DNA of 64,000 nt, taken from assembly GCF_900105625.1 (NCBI RefSeq), contig NZ_FNSD01000001.1:3162001-3226000 (forward strand), in the 5' to 3' direction. This stretch comes from Terriglobus roseus. Its GTDB lineage: Bacteria; Acidobacteriota; Terriglobia; Terriglobales; Acidobacteriaceae. The notes beneath the pieces are model-generated. The model did not search any database and had not been told where the DNA came from. It saw nothing but the letters and a program-made list of their open reading frames with translations. Shown here one piece after another: positions 10,920 through 18,097 of the stretch. How positions within the stretch are numbered: position 1 is the first letter of the stretch; every line of letters starts with the position of its first letter. Both the position numbers and the translations under genes were made by a program.

Positions 10920-11726
10920 ATGACGGGGACACAGCGATCAAGATGGATGGGGATCGCGCTGGCTGCGGCAGGCTGGTCGCTTTGTGCGCACGGTCAGACG
11001 GCAGAGATGAATCCGACGCGCCCCACCGTCGCCAACAGCGCCGCCATCCAGGGCAAGGGCACGGTGCAGGTTGAGACTGGCTACGATGCCTATCCCGGAG
11101 CCATGCAGACGGTCGACACCGCCCTCTACTACGCCCCGCTCGATCGCTTGAGGCTCGACTTCATCTGGTCTGCGTTCTCGCACGAGGTGAACGACGACAA
11201 CACGACGACCAACGGCATCAGCACGCTGCAGATCGGTGGCAAGGTCGAGCTCAAGAAAGAGGACTATCACCGCTGGGCGCCGGGCATCGCGGTGCAGTAC
11301 GAAGCGGAGTTGCCGACAGCCTCAAAGAGCGATCTGCAGGGCTACGGGCAGCAGGCCATCCTGCTCCTGAACCACCATTACGGCAAGAACGGCGACCTCG
11401 ACATCATGCTCAACGGGTCCATCGTGCAGGAGGGCTGCCGTGACGCCACCGGCTGCCGCTACGGCGGTCAGCAATCCTTCGCTGTGAGCTACCACGTCAC
11501 TAAGTCGACGCGCCTCTACGGCGAGGTCTTCGGGCAGAACAACTCGCAGTCCAATACACCGCCGGGAACGTATGTCTTCGCGGGTTTTTACCACCCCTTG
11601 AGCGACTCCTTCGGCATCGACGGCGGCATGCGCTTCGGCGTCACGCCAGGCTCAAGCTCCTATGGGACAACAGTGGGACTTGTCTTCGGAAGACACGTGC
11701 ACGGCAACGACAAGCCGTCACACTAA
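10920..11726 (+). CDS. outer-membrane beta-barrel protein of unknown function
   Basis: The 268 residues start with a signal peptide (TGTQRSRWMGIALAAAGWSL, cleavage near AHGQT). Alternating-hydrophobicity strands fill the rest (GTVQVETGYDAYPG, RLRLDFIWSAFSHEV, TLQIGGKVELKKED, FAVSYHVTKSTRLYGEVFG, GTTVGLVFGRHVHG), as in transporter-like porins of the MetA-pathway/DUF type. TGAGG lies 6 bases before the ATG; an in-frame GTG at 10899 is less likely. It is divergent from the MFS gene. The substrate is unknown. Confidence 0.8.
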   Translation: MTGTQRSRWMGIALAAAGWSLCAHGQTAEMNPTRPTVANSAAIQGKGTVQVETGYDAYPGAMQTVDTALYYAPLDRLRLDFIWSAFSHEVNDDNTTTNGISTLQIGGKVELKKEDYHRWAPGIAVQYEAELPTASKSDLQGYGQQAILLLNHHYGKNGDLDIMLNGSIVQEGCRDATGCRYGGQQSFAVSYHVTKSTRLYGEVFGQNNSQSNTPPGTYVFAGFYHPLSDSFGIDGGMRFGVTPGSSSYGTTVGLVFGRHVHGNDKPSH

Positions 11727-11747
11727 TTGAACTGCGGTGGTCAACTG

Positions 11748-11966
11748 CTACAGATCTTTCGGTTGCAACCCCGTCTGCTTCGCGATCCTTGCAAGCATCT
11801 TCGGTCCGATCTCTTCTCCATCGTGGAAGGCCCACGTAAAGGGCGGGAAGCCAGGTCGAAGAAGTTGAAGATGAGAGCCGACCGCAGGACGGCTACCTTC
11901 GACCCAACCGATGGACTTGAGCGCGCGCAGAACTCGCTTCGATTTACTACTCGGCCAGACACTCAC
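11748..11966 (-). CDS. hicA: HicA-type toxin (mRNA interferase)
   Basis: The 72-residue protein has the double-stranded-RNA-binding-like HicA pattern KSKRVLRALKSIGWVEGSRP, then GSHLQLL. His32 is in the position of the catalytic histidine of HicA. The C-terminal helix (IGPKMLARIAKQTGLQPKDL) is also typical. The GTG start overlaps the hicB stop as GTGA, indicating translational coupling. HicA family members cleave mRNA and are neutralised by HicB. Here the antitoxin gene comes first, the reverse of the E. coli order but known in other phyla. The catalytic residue is intact, so it may be active. Confidence 0.85.
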   Translation of the reverse strand: MSVWPSSKSKRVLRALKSIGWVEGSRPAVGSHLQLLRPGFPPFTWAFHDGEEIGPKMLARIAKQTGLQPKDL

Positions 11967-12163
11967 GCGGCGGCGAAGCCGACGTGATCGGTGGTCGCCT
12001 GATCGCGCTCCAGCTGGTCTGCCGTGACACGTAATGCCAACGCCTGGACTCTTGATGCGGCCTCTGCCTTCGTCGCGCCGTAGACCATCACGCCGGGCAA
12101 AGAAGGAATCTCGGCGATCCAGCGGCCGTCGTCTTCCTGCTCGAACTCGATTTCATAGTCCAT
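11963..12163 (-). CDS. hicB: HicB-type antitoxin (short form)
   Basis: This 66-residue acidic protein shows the HicB/UPF0150 fold signature: YEIEFEQEDDGRWIAEIPSL, then PGVMVYGATKAEAASRVQAL. The family forms a partial RNase H-like fold that binds and blocks HicA. There is no C-terminal ribbon-helix-helix or HTH extension, so the antitoxin itself probably cannot bind operator DNA through that route. It is the first gene of a two-gene operon with hicA. Confidence 0.87.
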   Translation of the reverse strand: MDYEIEFEQEDDGRWIAEIPSLPGVMVYGATKAEAASRVQALALRVTADQLERDQATTDHVGFAAA

Positions 12164-12183
12164 GCGGGAAGTATAGCTCCGCT

Positions 12184-12774
12184 CTACCGCAGTAAAGCGG
12201 CATCCTTCCCCTTCGGCAGGATCTTCCGGAAGTCGGCATGCGTCAGCGCCTCAGCACCCCGCGCAAACTCCATCGCGGCACGGTACCGCTTCGCTTTAAG
12301 CGCCACAACAGCAGCACGCGACATGCTGCGATAAATGGTCTGAATGGCGCGAGGAGCCTCCGCGCAGGCGCCATGATCCTCGGCACGCTGCAGCAGATGT
12401 TCCACCTCTTCGTGCAGTGCCGAGAGGAGTGATGCAGCAACGCTTTCATCCGCGGGCTGCGTGTTCTGCAGGATCGCAAAAAGATTGTGCTCAGACGCCC
12501 GCAGCAGCTCCGCAGCATCCTTCGCCTGTTCGGCGCGCATGGCATTCTGCGCATGGGTTGCAAGCGTCTGTGCGTCTTCCGTCCCGCCGGGCAGCGCCGC
12601 TGCCAGTGACTGAATGCGGCCAAGATGTTCGTAGGCCCGGCGAGTGTCCTTGCCCGGGTTGCCGTGCGCGGACTTCTTCGCAGCATGTTTGGCTGCGTGT
12701 TTCGCGGGTGCTTTCTTGGCCGCCTTTTTCGCGGACTTCTTTGCTGCCGTTCCTGCTATCTGCTTCAGAGCCAC
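12184..12774 (-). CDS. protein with Lys/Ala/His-rich histone-H1-like N-terminus
   Basis: A GTG start preceded by GAAGGTGG gives 196 residues; a longer GTG start at 12807 lacks such a site. Residues about 8-40 are a low-complexity basic tract (AAKKSAKKAAKKAPAKHAAK, HAAKKSAHG) like bacterial H1-type or SWIB-tail sequences. The remaining 150 residues are helical and Ala-rich, with a pattern of helical repeats (RAEQAKDAAELLRASEHNLF, SALHEEVEHLLQRAEDHGAC). The basic tail suggests nucleic-acid binding, but the globular part is unrecognised. Confidence 0.7.
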   Translation of the reverse strand: MALKQIAGTAAKKSAKKAAKKAPAKHAAKHAAKKSAHGNPGKDTRRAYEHLGRIQSLAAALPGGTEDAQTLATHAQNAMRAEQAKDAAELLRASEHNLFAILQNTQPADESVAASLLSALHEEVEHLLQRAEDHGACAEAPRAIQTIYRSMSRAAVVALKAKRYRAAMEFARGAEALTHADFRKILPKGKDAALLR

Positions 12775-12869
12775 AATCCCACCTTCAACGCGAGCGCCTA
12801 CAGGCACGCGTGACTTGTCGGAGCGCAGCGACGCCGAAGGGGTTGCACGTGTGGCGGAAGGGTGCGCGA

Positions 12870-13529
12870 CTACCCCAGGCCGCGTTCCACCATGTCCAGC
12901 AGACGCTTGCCAAACTGCTGTGCCGTCGGCGCATCGATGCCGCGCAGCGGACCGTCCAGCATCAGGATCGACATGCCATGCACGGTTGACCAGGCCAGGA
13001 ACTCGGCGCCGGGCCGATCCTTCGCCTTCAGAATGCCGGCATCGACCATACGATCCAGCGCAAGGCTTAGCAGTTGAAAGGGATTCATCCCGGTCTGACC
13101 GGCGTTCGCAGGATTCGGTGGTTGCTGAAAGACCGGCGCGGGCACGCTGAATGCTGTGTGGAAGAGACCCGGCTCGCGCAGCGCGAAGTCCATGTACGCC
13201 TTACCCACGGCACGCAGGCTGCGCCGCGCGTAGCTGGCAGCATCTTTGCCGGGGCGGATGGCGCTGAGTTCGGCTTCAATCGCCACAGCCAATGCGGCGA
13301 TGGAGGCCGAGCGCACGGCGGAGAGCAGCTCTGCCTGGTTGTGAAAGTGACGGTACGCCGCGTTCGGCACCACGCCCGCCCGCCGTGTCGCCTCCCGCAG
13401 AATCACCGCCTCCGGCCCACCCGTGCGAGCCATGTCCAGACCCGCGTCCAGCAGCGCGCGTCGCAGGTCGCCGTGGCGAAACGTAGTCCGTGCCGCAGAT
13501 TCTGCGCGTGGTGAGGTGGGTCGTGGCAT
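12870..13529 (-). CDS. TetR/AcrR family transcriptional regulator
   Basis: The protein has 219 residues. The N-terminal helix-turn-helix spans about residues 18-65 (RHGDLRRALLDAGLDMARTG, AVILREATRRAGVVPNAAYRHF). The C-terminal ligand domain contains WSTVHGMS, matching the WHG-type TetR C-terminal domain. Such proteins repress adjacent genes until a small ligand binds. It is divergent from the VOC protein at 13641 with 111 bases between the starts, so that gene and its own are the probable targets. Confidence 0.93.
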   Translation of the reverse strand: MPRPTSPRAESAARTTFRHGDLRRALLDAGLDMARTGGPEAVILREATRRAGVVPNAAYRHFHNQAELLSAVRSASIAALAVAIEAELSAIRPGKDAASYARRSLRAVGKAYMDFALREPGLFHTAFSVPAPVFQQPPNPANAGQTGMNPFQLLSLALDRMVDAGILKAKDRPGAEFLAWSTVHGMSILMLDGPLRGIDAPTAQQFGKRLLDMVERGLG

Positions 13530-13593
13530 CCAGTTATTTCCAAGTCTAACGAAAATTCATAGTCCTGCATCTGGACAGAGTCTGCCTTCTTGC

Positions 13594-13613
13594 GTACATT
13601 GTGGACGTTGTAC
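13594..13613. promoter_or_regulatory. candidate TetR operator
   Basis: GTACATTGTGGACGTTGTAC is an imperfect 20-bp inverted repeat with 7 of 10 arm positions matching. It lies in the intergenic space between the TetR gene and the VOC gene, 28 bases upstream of the VOC ATG. Position and symmetry suit a TetR-family operator overlapping the VOC promoter. No direct evidence of binding. Confidence 0.35.
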
Positions 13614-13640
13614 ACATAGGGACAGACGGTGGGGTGAGTT

Positions 13641-14438
13641 ATGACCAAAAGTGGATTTGTCTGGTACGAGTTGATGACGAACGGCGCCCTGGACGCCGCG
13701 GTTTCGTTCTACAAGCACGTAGCTGGCTGGGATATCCGGGACAGCGGCATGCCGGGCATGCAGTACATGATCTTCGGCAAGGATGGCAAAGACGTCGGCG
13801 GCATGATGAGCTGGAAGGCCGTTGGCCAGCCGGACATGCCCACCGAGTGGGTCGCACACATCTACACCGCGAACGTCGACGCTGAGGTCGAAGCCGTTGT
13901 GAAAGACGGTGGCACGCAGATCCAGCCGCCACGTGACATCCCCGGTGTCGGCCGCTTCGCCGTCGTGACCGACCCGCAGGGTGCGAAGTTCCTGCTCTTC
14001 CAGCCGGGCCAGGCGTATGCACCGCCGCGCCTTGCGCAGAACGAGGTCGGCAACGTGGGCTGGCACGAACTGATCACGACCGACTGGGAGAAAGCATGGG
14101 AGTTCTACAGCAAGCACTACGGCTGGCAGAAGGACTTCGCCATGGACATGAAGGAGATGGGCATCTACCAGACCTTCCGTATCGACACCGACCGGTACAT
14201 CGGCGCCATGATGAACATTCCGCCCTTCATGAAAGATCTGAAGCCCGGCTGGCTCTTCTACTTCCAGGTTGCGGATGCCGACGCCGGCGCAAAACGCATC
14301 ACGGAGAACGGCGGCACGATAACGCACGGGCCAATGGATGTCCCCGGCGGCTCACGCATCGTGCAGGGCATCGATCCGCAGGGCGGTCGCTTCGCACTGG
14401 TGTCCACCAGCAGCACAGCCCCGGCCTACGGCGCATAA
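13641..14438 (+). CDS. VOC family protein, two glyoxalase-like domains
   Basis: The 265 residues contain two vicinal-oxygen-chelate modules. The first runs from about residue 7 (FVWYELMTNGALDAAVSFYK) to 125, the second from about 137 (VGWHELITTDWEKAWEFYSK) to 258. Both end in the same strand pattern (AVVTDPQGAKFLLFQP and QGIDPQGGRFALVSTS). Similar double-domain proteins bind small hydrophobic or metal-chelated molecules; enzymatic activity is unproven. GGGTGAG precedes the ATG. The gene is divergent from a TetR regulator, which suggests ligand-induced expression. Confidence 0.9.
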   Translation: MTKSGFVWYELMTNGALDAAVSFYKHVAGWDIRDSGMPGMQYMIFGKDGKDVGGMMSWKAVGQPDMPTEWVAHIYTANVDAEVEAVVKDGGTQIQPPRDIPGVGRFAVVTDPQGAKFLLFQPGQAYAPPRLAQNEVGNVGWHELITTDWEKAWEFYSKHYGWQKDFAMDMKEMGIYQTFRIDTDRYIGAMMNIPPFMKDLKPGWLFYFQVADADAGAKRITENGGTITHGPMDVPGGSRIVQGIDPQGGRFALVSTSSTAPAYGA

Positions 14439-14446
14439 GCGGGCGC

Positions 14447-14469
14447 CCCACATCCTGCAGGGATGTGGG
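14447..14469. terminator. hairpin downstream of VOC gene
   Basis: CCCACATCC pairs with GGATGTGGG around a 5-base loop, followed on the plus strand by TTCCTTCTT. It lies 8 bases after the VOC stop codon and is a likely intrinsic terminator. Confidence 0.6.
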
Positions 14470-14563
14470 TTCCTTCTTGCGAGTCCTTGATGCTGGAATG
14501 TGCTCTCCGGCGGGGCCGTGGCGTCAGCCGCGCCGGATCAGCACGCAAATCTTGACGCAGGTT

Positions 14564-14603
14564 CTTTCGGAGGGGCATGGCTGAAGCCATACCCCTCCGA
14601 AAG
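14564..14603. repeat. REP-like palindrome
   Basis: A 40-base near-perfect palindrome: CTTTCGGAGGGG on the left, a GGCTGAAGCC core, and CCCCTCCGAAAG on the right. It resembles the REP copies at 16.4 and 56.4 kb (CGGAAGGGCA-n-GCT/AGC-n-TGCCC). It sits between the convergent VOC and trmFO genes, four bases from the trmFO stop, so it may also act as a bidirectional terminator. Confidence 0.7.
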
Positions 14604-14606
14604 CTT

Positions 14607-15953
14607 CTACGCAGTGACAGTGACAGCCTCGGGCACACCGGACAACCAATCGCGCCACGCATTCAGACCGCGCTCGCACTGGATCCGGTGGCGTTCCTTC
14701 TTGTCGCGAATCTTCTTGCGCAGCTCTTCCTCCAGCGGCATCAGCAGGTCGAACGTGACGTTCGCCGGCTGGAAGCGCTTCGCATCCGTATGGGTAATGT
14801 AGTGAACCAACGACCCATGCGCCGACAGGCGCGGCGCGGGTGTCGGCTGCTCCCCGCGCACAAGAGCCGCGGCAAAACGGCCCGCCAGCATGCCTCCTGC
14901 GATCGATTCCGTATAACCCTCCACACCGCTCAACTGTCCGGCAATCATCACCTGTGGATGCGCACGCAGCTGCAGCGTCTCCGTCAGCAGTGTGGGGCTG
15001 TTGATGTAGGTGTTGCGATGGATCTGGCCGAAGCGCAGGAAGGTCGCATTCTCCAGCCCGGGGATCAGCCGCAGGATGCGCTGCTGGTCGCCGTACTTGA
15101 TGTGGTTCTGAAAGCCCACCAGGTTATAGCTGTCCGCGCGCAGATTCTCCTGGCGCAGCTGGACGACGGCGTACGGCGTGATCTCCGTGCCCGGGTAGCG
15201 CAGGCCCACGGGCTTCATGCAGCCGAAGCGCAGTGTGTCCTTGCCGCGGCGCGCGATCTCCTCAATCGGCAGGCAGCCTTCGAAGTAGTCGAGCTTCTCC
15301 CAATCCTTCGCTTCGACTTCCTGCGCAGCAATCAGCGCGTCGTAAAAGACGTCGTACTCTTCCTTCGTGAAGGGGCAGTTGATGTAGTCCGCGCTGCCTT
15401 TGTCCCAACGCGCCTTGAAGTACACGCGATCCATGTTGATCGTCGTCGCGTCCACCACGGGAGCGATCGAGTCATAGAACGAAAGGTGATCGGCGCCTGT
15501 CAGCCGCTGCAGATCCGTCGTCAATGACGGCGAGGTCAGCGGCCCGCTGGCCAGCACGGTAATGTGATCGCCGTTCTCTTCAATGGAGGTGACTTCCTCG
15601 CGAACCACGGTGATCCGCGGCTCGGCTGCGATGCGCTCGGCAACGCGCCGCGAAAACTCCACGCGATCGACCGCCAGCGCATGGCCCGCAGGTACGGCGC
15701 AGGCATCGGCCTCCGCCAGCAGGACCGATCCGGCGAGCCGCATCTCCTGTTTCAGCAGCCACGGCGCGGTGTTCTCGCTTTCGCTCTTCAAGCTGTTGGA
15801 GCAGACAAGTTCGGCAAAGTCGCTGGTCTGGTGCGCTTCGGTGGAACGGTGGGGGCGCATCTCGTACAGCGTGACCTCACAGCCAGCACGCGCCGCCTGC
15901 AAAGCGGCCTCGGGGCCGGCGAGTCCGCCGCCAATTACTTTGATCTTCTTCAC
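14607..15953 (-). CDS. trmFO: methylenetetrahydrofolate-tRNA-(uracil-5-)-methyltransferase TrmFO
   Basis: The 448-residue flavoprotein makes ribothymidine at position 54 of tRNAs using methylenetetrahydrofolate and FAD. The N-terminus has the FAD-binding motif KVIGGGLAGPEAALQAARAG followed by the TrmFO signature YEMRPH. Downstream are FAELVCSNSLKSE, FKARWDKGSADYINCPF and NYVITHTD-like residues near the C-terminus (VHYITHTDAKRFQP). The GTG start at 15953 places the Rossmann motif at the usual N-terminal position; longer readings run antisense to the Tyr-rich gene. It ends next to a REP palindrome. Confidence 0.97.
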   Translation of the reverse strand: MKKIKVIGGGLAGPEAALQAARAGCEVTLYEMRPHRSTEAHQTSDFAELVCSNSLKSESENTAPWLLKQEMRLAGSVLLAEADACAVPAGHALAVDRVEFSRRVAERIAAEPRITVVREEVTSIEENGDHITVLASGPLTSPSLTTDLQRLTGADHLSFYDSIAPVVDATTINMDRVYFKARWDKGSADYINCPFTKEEYDVFYDALIAAQEVEAKDWEKLDYFEGCLPIEEIARRGKDTLRFGCMKPVGLRYPGTEITPYAVVQLRQENLRADSYNLVGFQNHIKYGDQQRILRLIPGLENATFLRFGQIHRNTYINSPTLLTETLQLRAHPQVMIAGQLSGVEGYTESIAGGMLAGRFAAALVRGEQPTPAPRLSAHGSLVHYITHTDAKRFQPANVTFDLLMPLEEELRKKIRDKKERHRIQCERGLNAWRDWLSGVPEAVTVTA

Positions 15954-16055
15954 ACTTCTATTGTCTCGCGGATTTCTTTTGAACTTTTTACGGCGGAAAG
16001 CGTAGGAATATCTGTGCGGACGTAGGCTTCTGGAAACCCGCACCGAGGCCCATTG

Positions 16056-16265
16056 ATGCTTTGCCTGATCCTGATTGTCCTGTTCTTCAGCCGCCGGTAC
16101 TACTGGAATGGCTACGGGCCATACAACTATTACGGCGCACCCTATTGTGGCGGATACCCCTACAACGCTTATCCGTACGGCGCCTACAGCTACTACGATC
16201 CCTATTGGCGCTACGCCCGCTACTACGGCTACCGCGGCGTCTACCAGCCGTATCGGGGTTACTAA
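16056..16265 (+). CDS. Tyr/Gly-rich micro-protein with hydrophobic N-terminus
   Basis: The 69-residue ORF begins with a single hydrophobic segment (MLCLILIVLFFS). A tail with very high Tyr, Pro and Gly content follows (RRYYWNGYGPYNYYGAPYCG, YNAYPYGAYSYYDPYWRYAR). GAGG lies 7 bases before the ATG. The tail resembles YXG-type low-complexity regions of envelope-anchored small proteins. It is divergent from trmFO with 102 bases between starts. The composition is too regular for chance coding, but no function is known. Confidence 0.6.
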   Translation: MLCLILIVLFFSRRYYWNGYGPYNYYGAPYCGGYPYNAYPYGAYSYYDPYWRYARYYGYRGVYQPYRGY

Positions 16266-16347
16266 CGCGCCGCAGGCGTCGCGACAGGTCTGCTGACACG
16301 GCACGAGTGTAGGCAGACCTGCTGATGCGGCACAGGTGCACTTTGTT

Positions 16348-16519
16348 CGGAAGGGCATCGCTTCAGCGATGCCAGCAAACCTTTCGGCACAAACGTCGGC
16401 TTTAGCCGCTGAGGTTTAGCTTTTCGCTCTTGCAGGCAAGGAAGAGAAAGCGGCCGTCAGCGGCGAAAGCCAGTCCCCTTGACCGTGTTTGTTGGCGCGG
16501 CTGAAGCCGTGCCCTTCCG
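16348..16519. repeat. REP-like cluster without adjacent transposase
   Basis: Three elements occur in this gene-free stretch (16266-16667). First, CGGAAGGGCATCGCTTCAGC begins a palindrome at 16348-16373. Second, GTCGGCTTTAGCCGCTGAGG lies at 16395-16415. Third, an inverted copy spans 16494-16519 and ends in GCCCTTCCG. The first two repeat, in the same order and spacing, the composite found left of the transposase at 56.4 kb. Nothing else was recognised in this stretch. Confidence 0.72.
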
Positions 16520-16667
16520 AAAGCAGGAAGATCGAAGGCAGCAGGGGATTAGCGTAGGACGGGCTAAAGCTCAGAAGTTTAAACTCTTGTGCGAACACCC
16601 ACTCTTCCGCAAAACGCCACGAAAAAAACAGGGCACTTGATTCGAGTGGCGGTCCGTGTCGCGACGG

Positions 16668-17153
16668 TTAGCGCGTTGATCCGGCTAATGCCTGCAACGC
16701 ATCCCCGGTCACCCGCAGGTTCAGCCACTCCCGCAGCACCTTGGCCCCGGCGTTCTCATAGAAGTCGAGCGCAGGCTGATTCCAGTCGAGGCACTCCCAC
16801 TGGAAGCGCGTGCATTGCCGCTCCAGCGCAATCTGTGCCAGCCGCTGGAAGAGCGCAAGTCCGATGCCGCGCTTGCGAAACGGTTCGCGGACGTACAGGT
16901 CTTCCAGATAAAGCGCGGGCCGGCCCTCCCATGTGGAGTACTGGAAGAAGAAGAGCGCGAACCCGGCCACGGCACCGTCCCACTCCGCCATGATGCAGCG
17001 GAAGTACGGCTCCGGCCCGAAGCCGTCGCGCAGCAGATCCGCCTCCGTGGCAATGGCAGCGTCCGGCTCGTTCTCATAGATGGCCAGGTCGCGAATCAGC
17101 GCAAGAATCTCAGGCACATCGGCCGACACGGCATCACGAATCAGAAGGCTCAC
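16668..17153 (-). CDS. GNAT family N-acetyltransferase
   Basis: The 161-residue protein has the GNAT fold: LLIRDAVSADVPEILALIRD at the N-terminus, LYLEDLYVREPFRKRGIGLA with the acetyl-CoA-binding R-x-x-G-x-G motif, and FQWECLDWNQPALDFYENAG. The YLEDLYV and WN-x-x-A-x-x-FY motifs are typical of the diamine/spermidine acetyltransferase-like group, so a small amine may be acetylated. Its ATG overlaps the stop of the upstream gene by ATGA, so translation is coupled to the secreted protein at 17150. Confidence 0.92.
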   Translation of the reverse strand: MSLLIRDAVSADVPEILALIRDLAIYENEPDAAIATEADLLRDGFGPEPYFRCIMAEWDGAVAGFALFFFQYSTWEGRPALYLEDLYVREPFRKRGIGLALFQRLAQIALERQCTRFQWECLDWNQPALDFYENAGAKVLREWLNLRVTGDALQALAGSTR

Positions 17154-17962
17154 GGTCGGTTTCCTGGGGTGGTGCTGTTGGGTGCCGCCGGGGTGCCTGG
17201 CGTGGTCGTGCTTGCCTTTGCAGCGTCTTTCTCGGCCTTGGCTTCCGCAGCTTCCGCGTCAGCCTCAGCCTTGGCGCGGGCCGCGGCTTTCTCCTCGTTC
17301 TTTTTGGCGTCGGCGACGGCCAGGTACTTGTCAAAGGGAACGCTAAAGCCGAACAGCTCGGTATCCTTCGTCTCAGCCTTCGAGTGAATCATCTTGACGT
17401 ACAGTTCCGCGCCCCGCAGCGGCGGATCATCCAGGTCCTTGATGTCGTAGAAGAGGAAGCCGCTGGCCGTGGTGTGCGGCGGAATCACTGTCTGCGAAAA
17501 GCCGAAGTCCTTGTCGTCATCCAGGATCTTCTTATCGACAGGCGTTGGCCGGTACGCGATGGGCGTGCCGGGGATGTGCTTTTCCTTGATGTCCTTGAAG
17601 CGGAACAGGCGGCGATTCAACTCGTCCGGTGTCGCCGCGGGCAGCTTCGTACCATCGGAGGCGATGAACTGGATGCGTGCCTGGTTCAGGTCCAGCGGTG
17701 CATCGCTGTCGTTGGCGATGACCAGCCGCACCGGCAGAACGCTGTGTCCCAGGTAGTCGAGCCGGAAGAAGTCACCCTGACCGCGCCCGTCGAGCGGCTC
17801 AGCGGCAATGGTGACGTGTTCCTTCTCATGCGTCTCGTGCGCGGGATAGGCGGTGGCAGCCAGCGCGGGCGGCGCTTTCTTCGCGGCGGCGAAGGCAGCA
17901 GGGCTCACCAGCAGCAGCGCGGCCAGCAGTGAGAGTCGACTTGGGGGCAGGGAAAAGCGCAT
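17150..17962 (-). CDS. secreted protein with Ala/Lys/Glu-rich tail
   Basis: The 270-residue product has a signal peptide (RFSLPPSRLSLLAALLLVSP, AAFAAA). The central domain contains FFRLDYLGHSVLPVRLVIAN, LRGAELYVKMIHSKAE and other beta-strand-like segments. The C-terminal 50 residues form a charged, coiled-coil-like tract (KNEEKAAARAKAEADAEAAE) and a Thr/Pro end. Longer in-frame starts exist (to 18079) but place the signal peptide internally. The stop overlaps the GNAT start by four bases. Function unknown; probably periplasmic or surface-associated. Confidence 0.72.
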   Translation of the reverse strand: MRFSLPPSRLSLLAALLLVSPAAFAAAKKAPPALAATAYPAHETHEKEHVTIAAEPLDGRGQGDFFRLDYLGHSVLPVRLVIANDSDAPLDLNQARIQFIASDGTKLPAATPDELNRRLFRFKDIKEKHIPGTPIAYRPTPVDKKILDDDKDFGFSQTVIPPHTTASGFLFYDIKDLDDPPLRGAELYVKMIHSKAETKDTELFGFSVPFDKYLAVADAKKNEEKAAARAKAEADAEAAEAKAEKDAAKASTTTPGTPAAPNSTTPGNRP

Positions 17963-18097
17963 ATCGGTGAGACGTGCGGGCAGTCGCGCTGGTTCACGCG
18001 GCTGGCTGCGCCGTCTTGCCATTATCAGTCGGCCCGCTCGAGAGGGTAAAGTGACCTTGCGGCGGTGCAACTCTGCCACTGTGGTGATCTGCCCGGA

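Noticed and set aside
15954-16358. A 134-codon N-terminal extension of trmFO
   Set aside because: It is antisense to the Tyr-rich gene, and its repetitive Val/Arg/Ser composition is the shadow of the Tyr codons. The FAD motif starts right after GTG 15953.
16266-16667. Possible CRISPR-like repeats in the REP cluster
   Set aside because: The repeats are palindromic and unequal in spacing, with no spacers and no cas gene.
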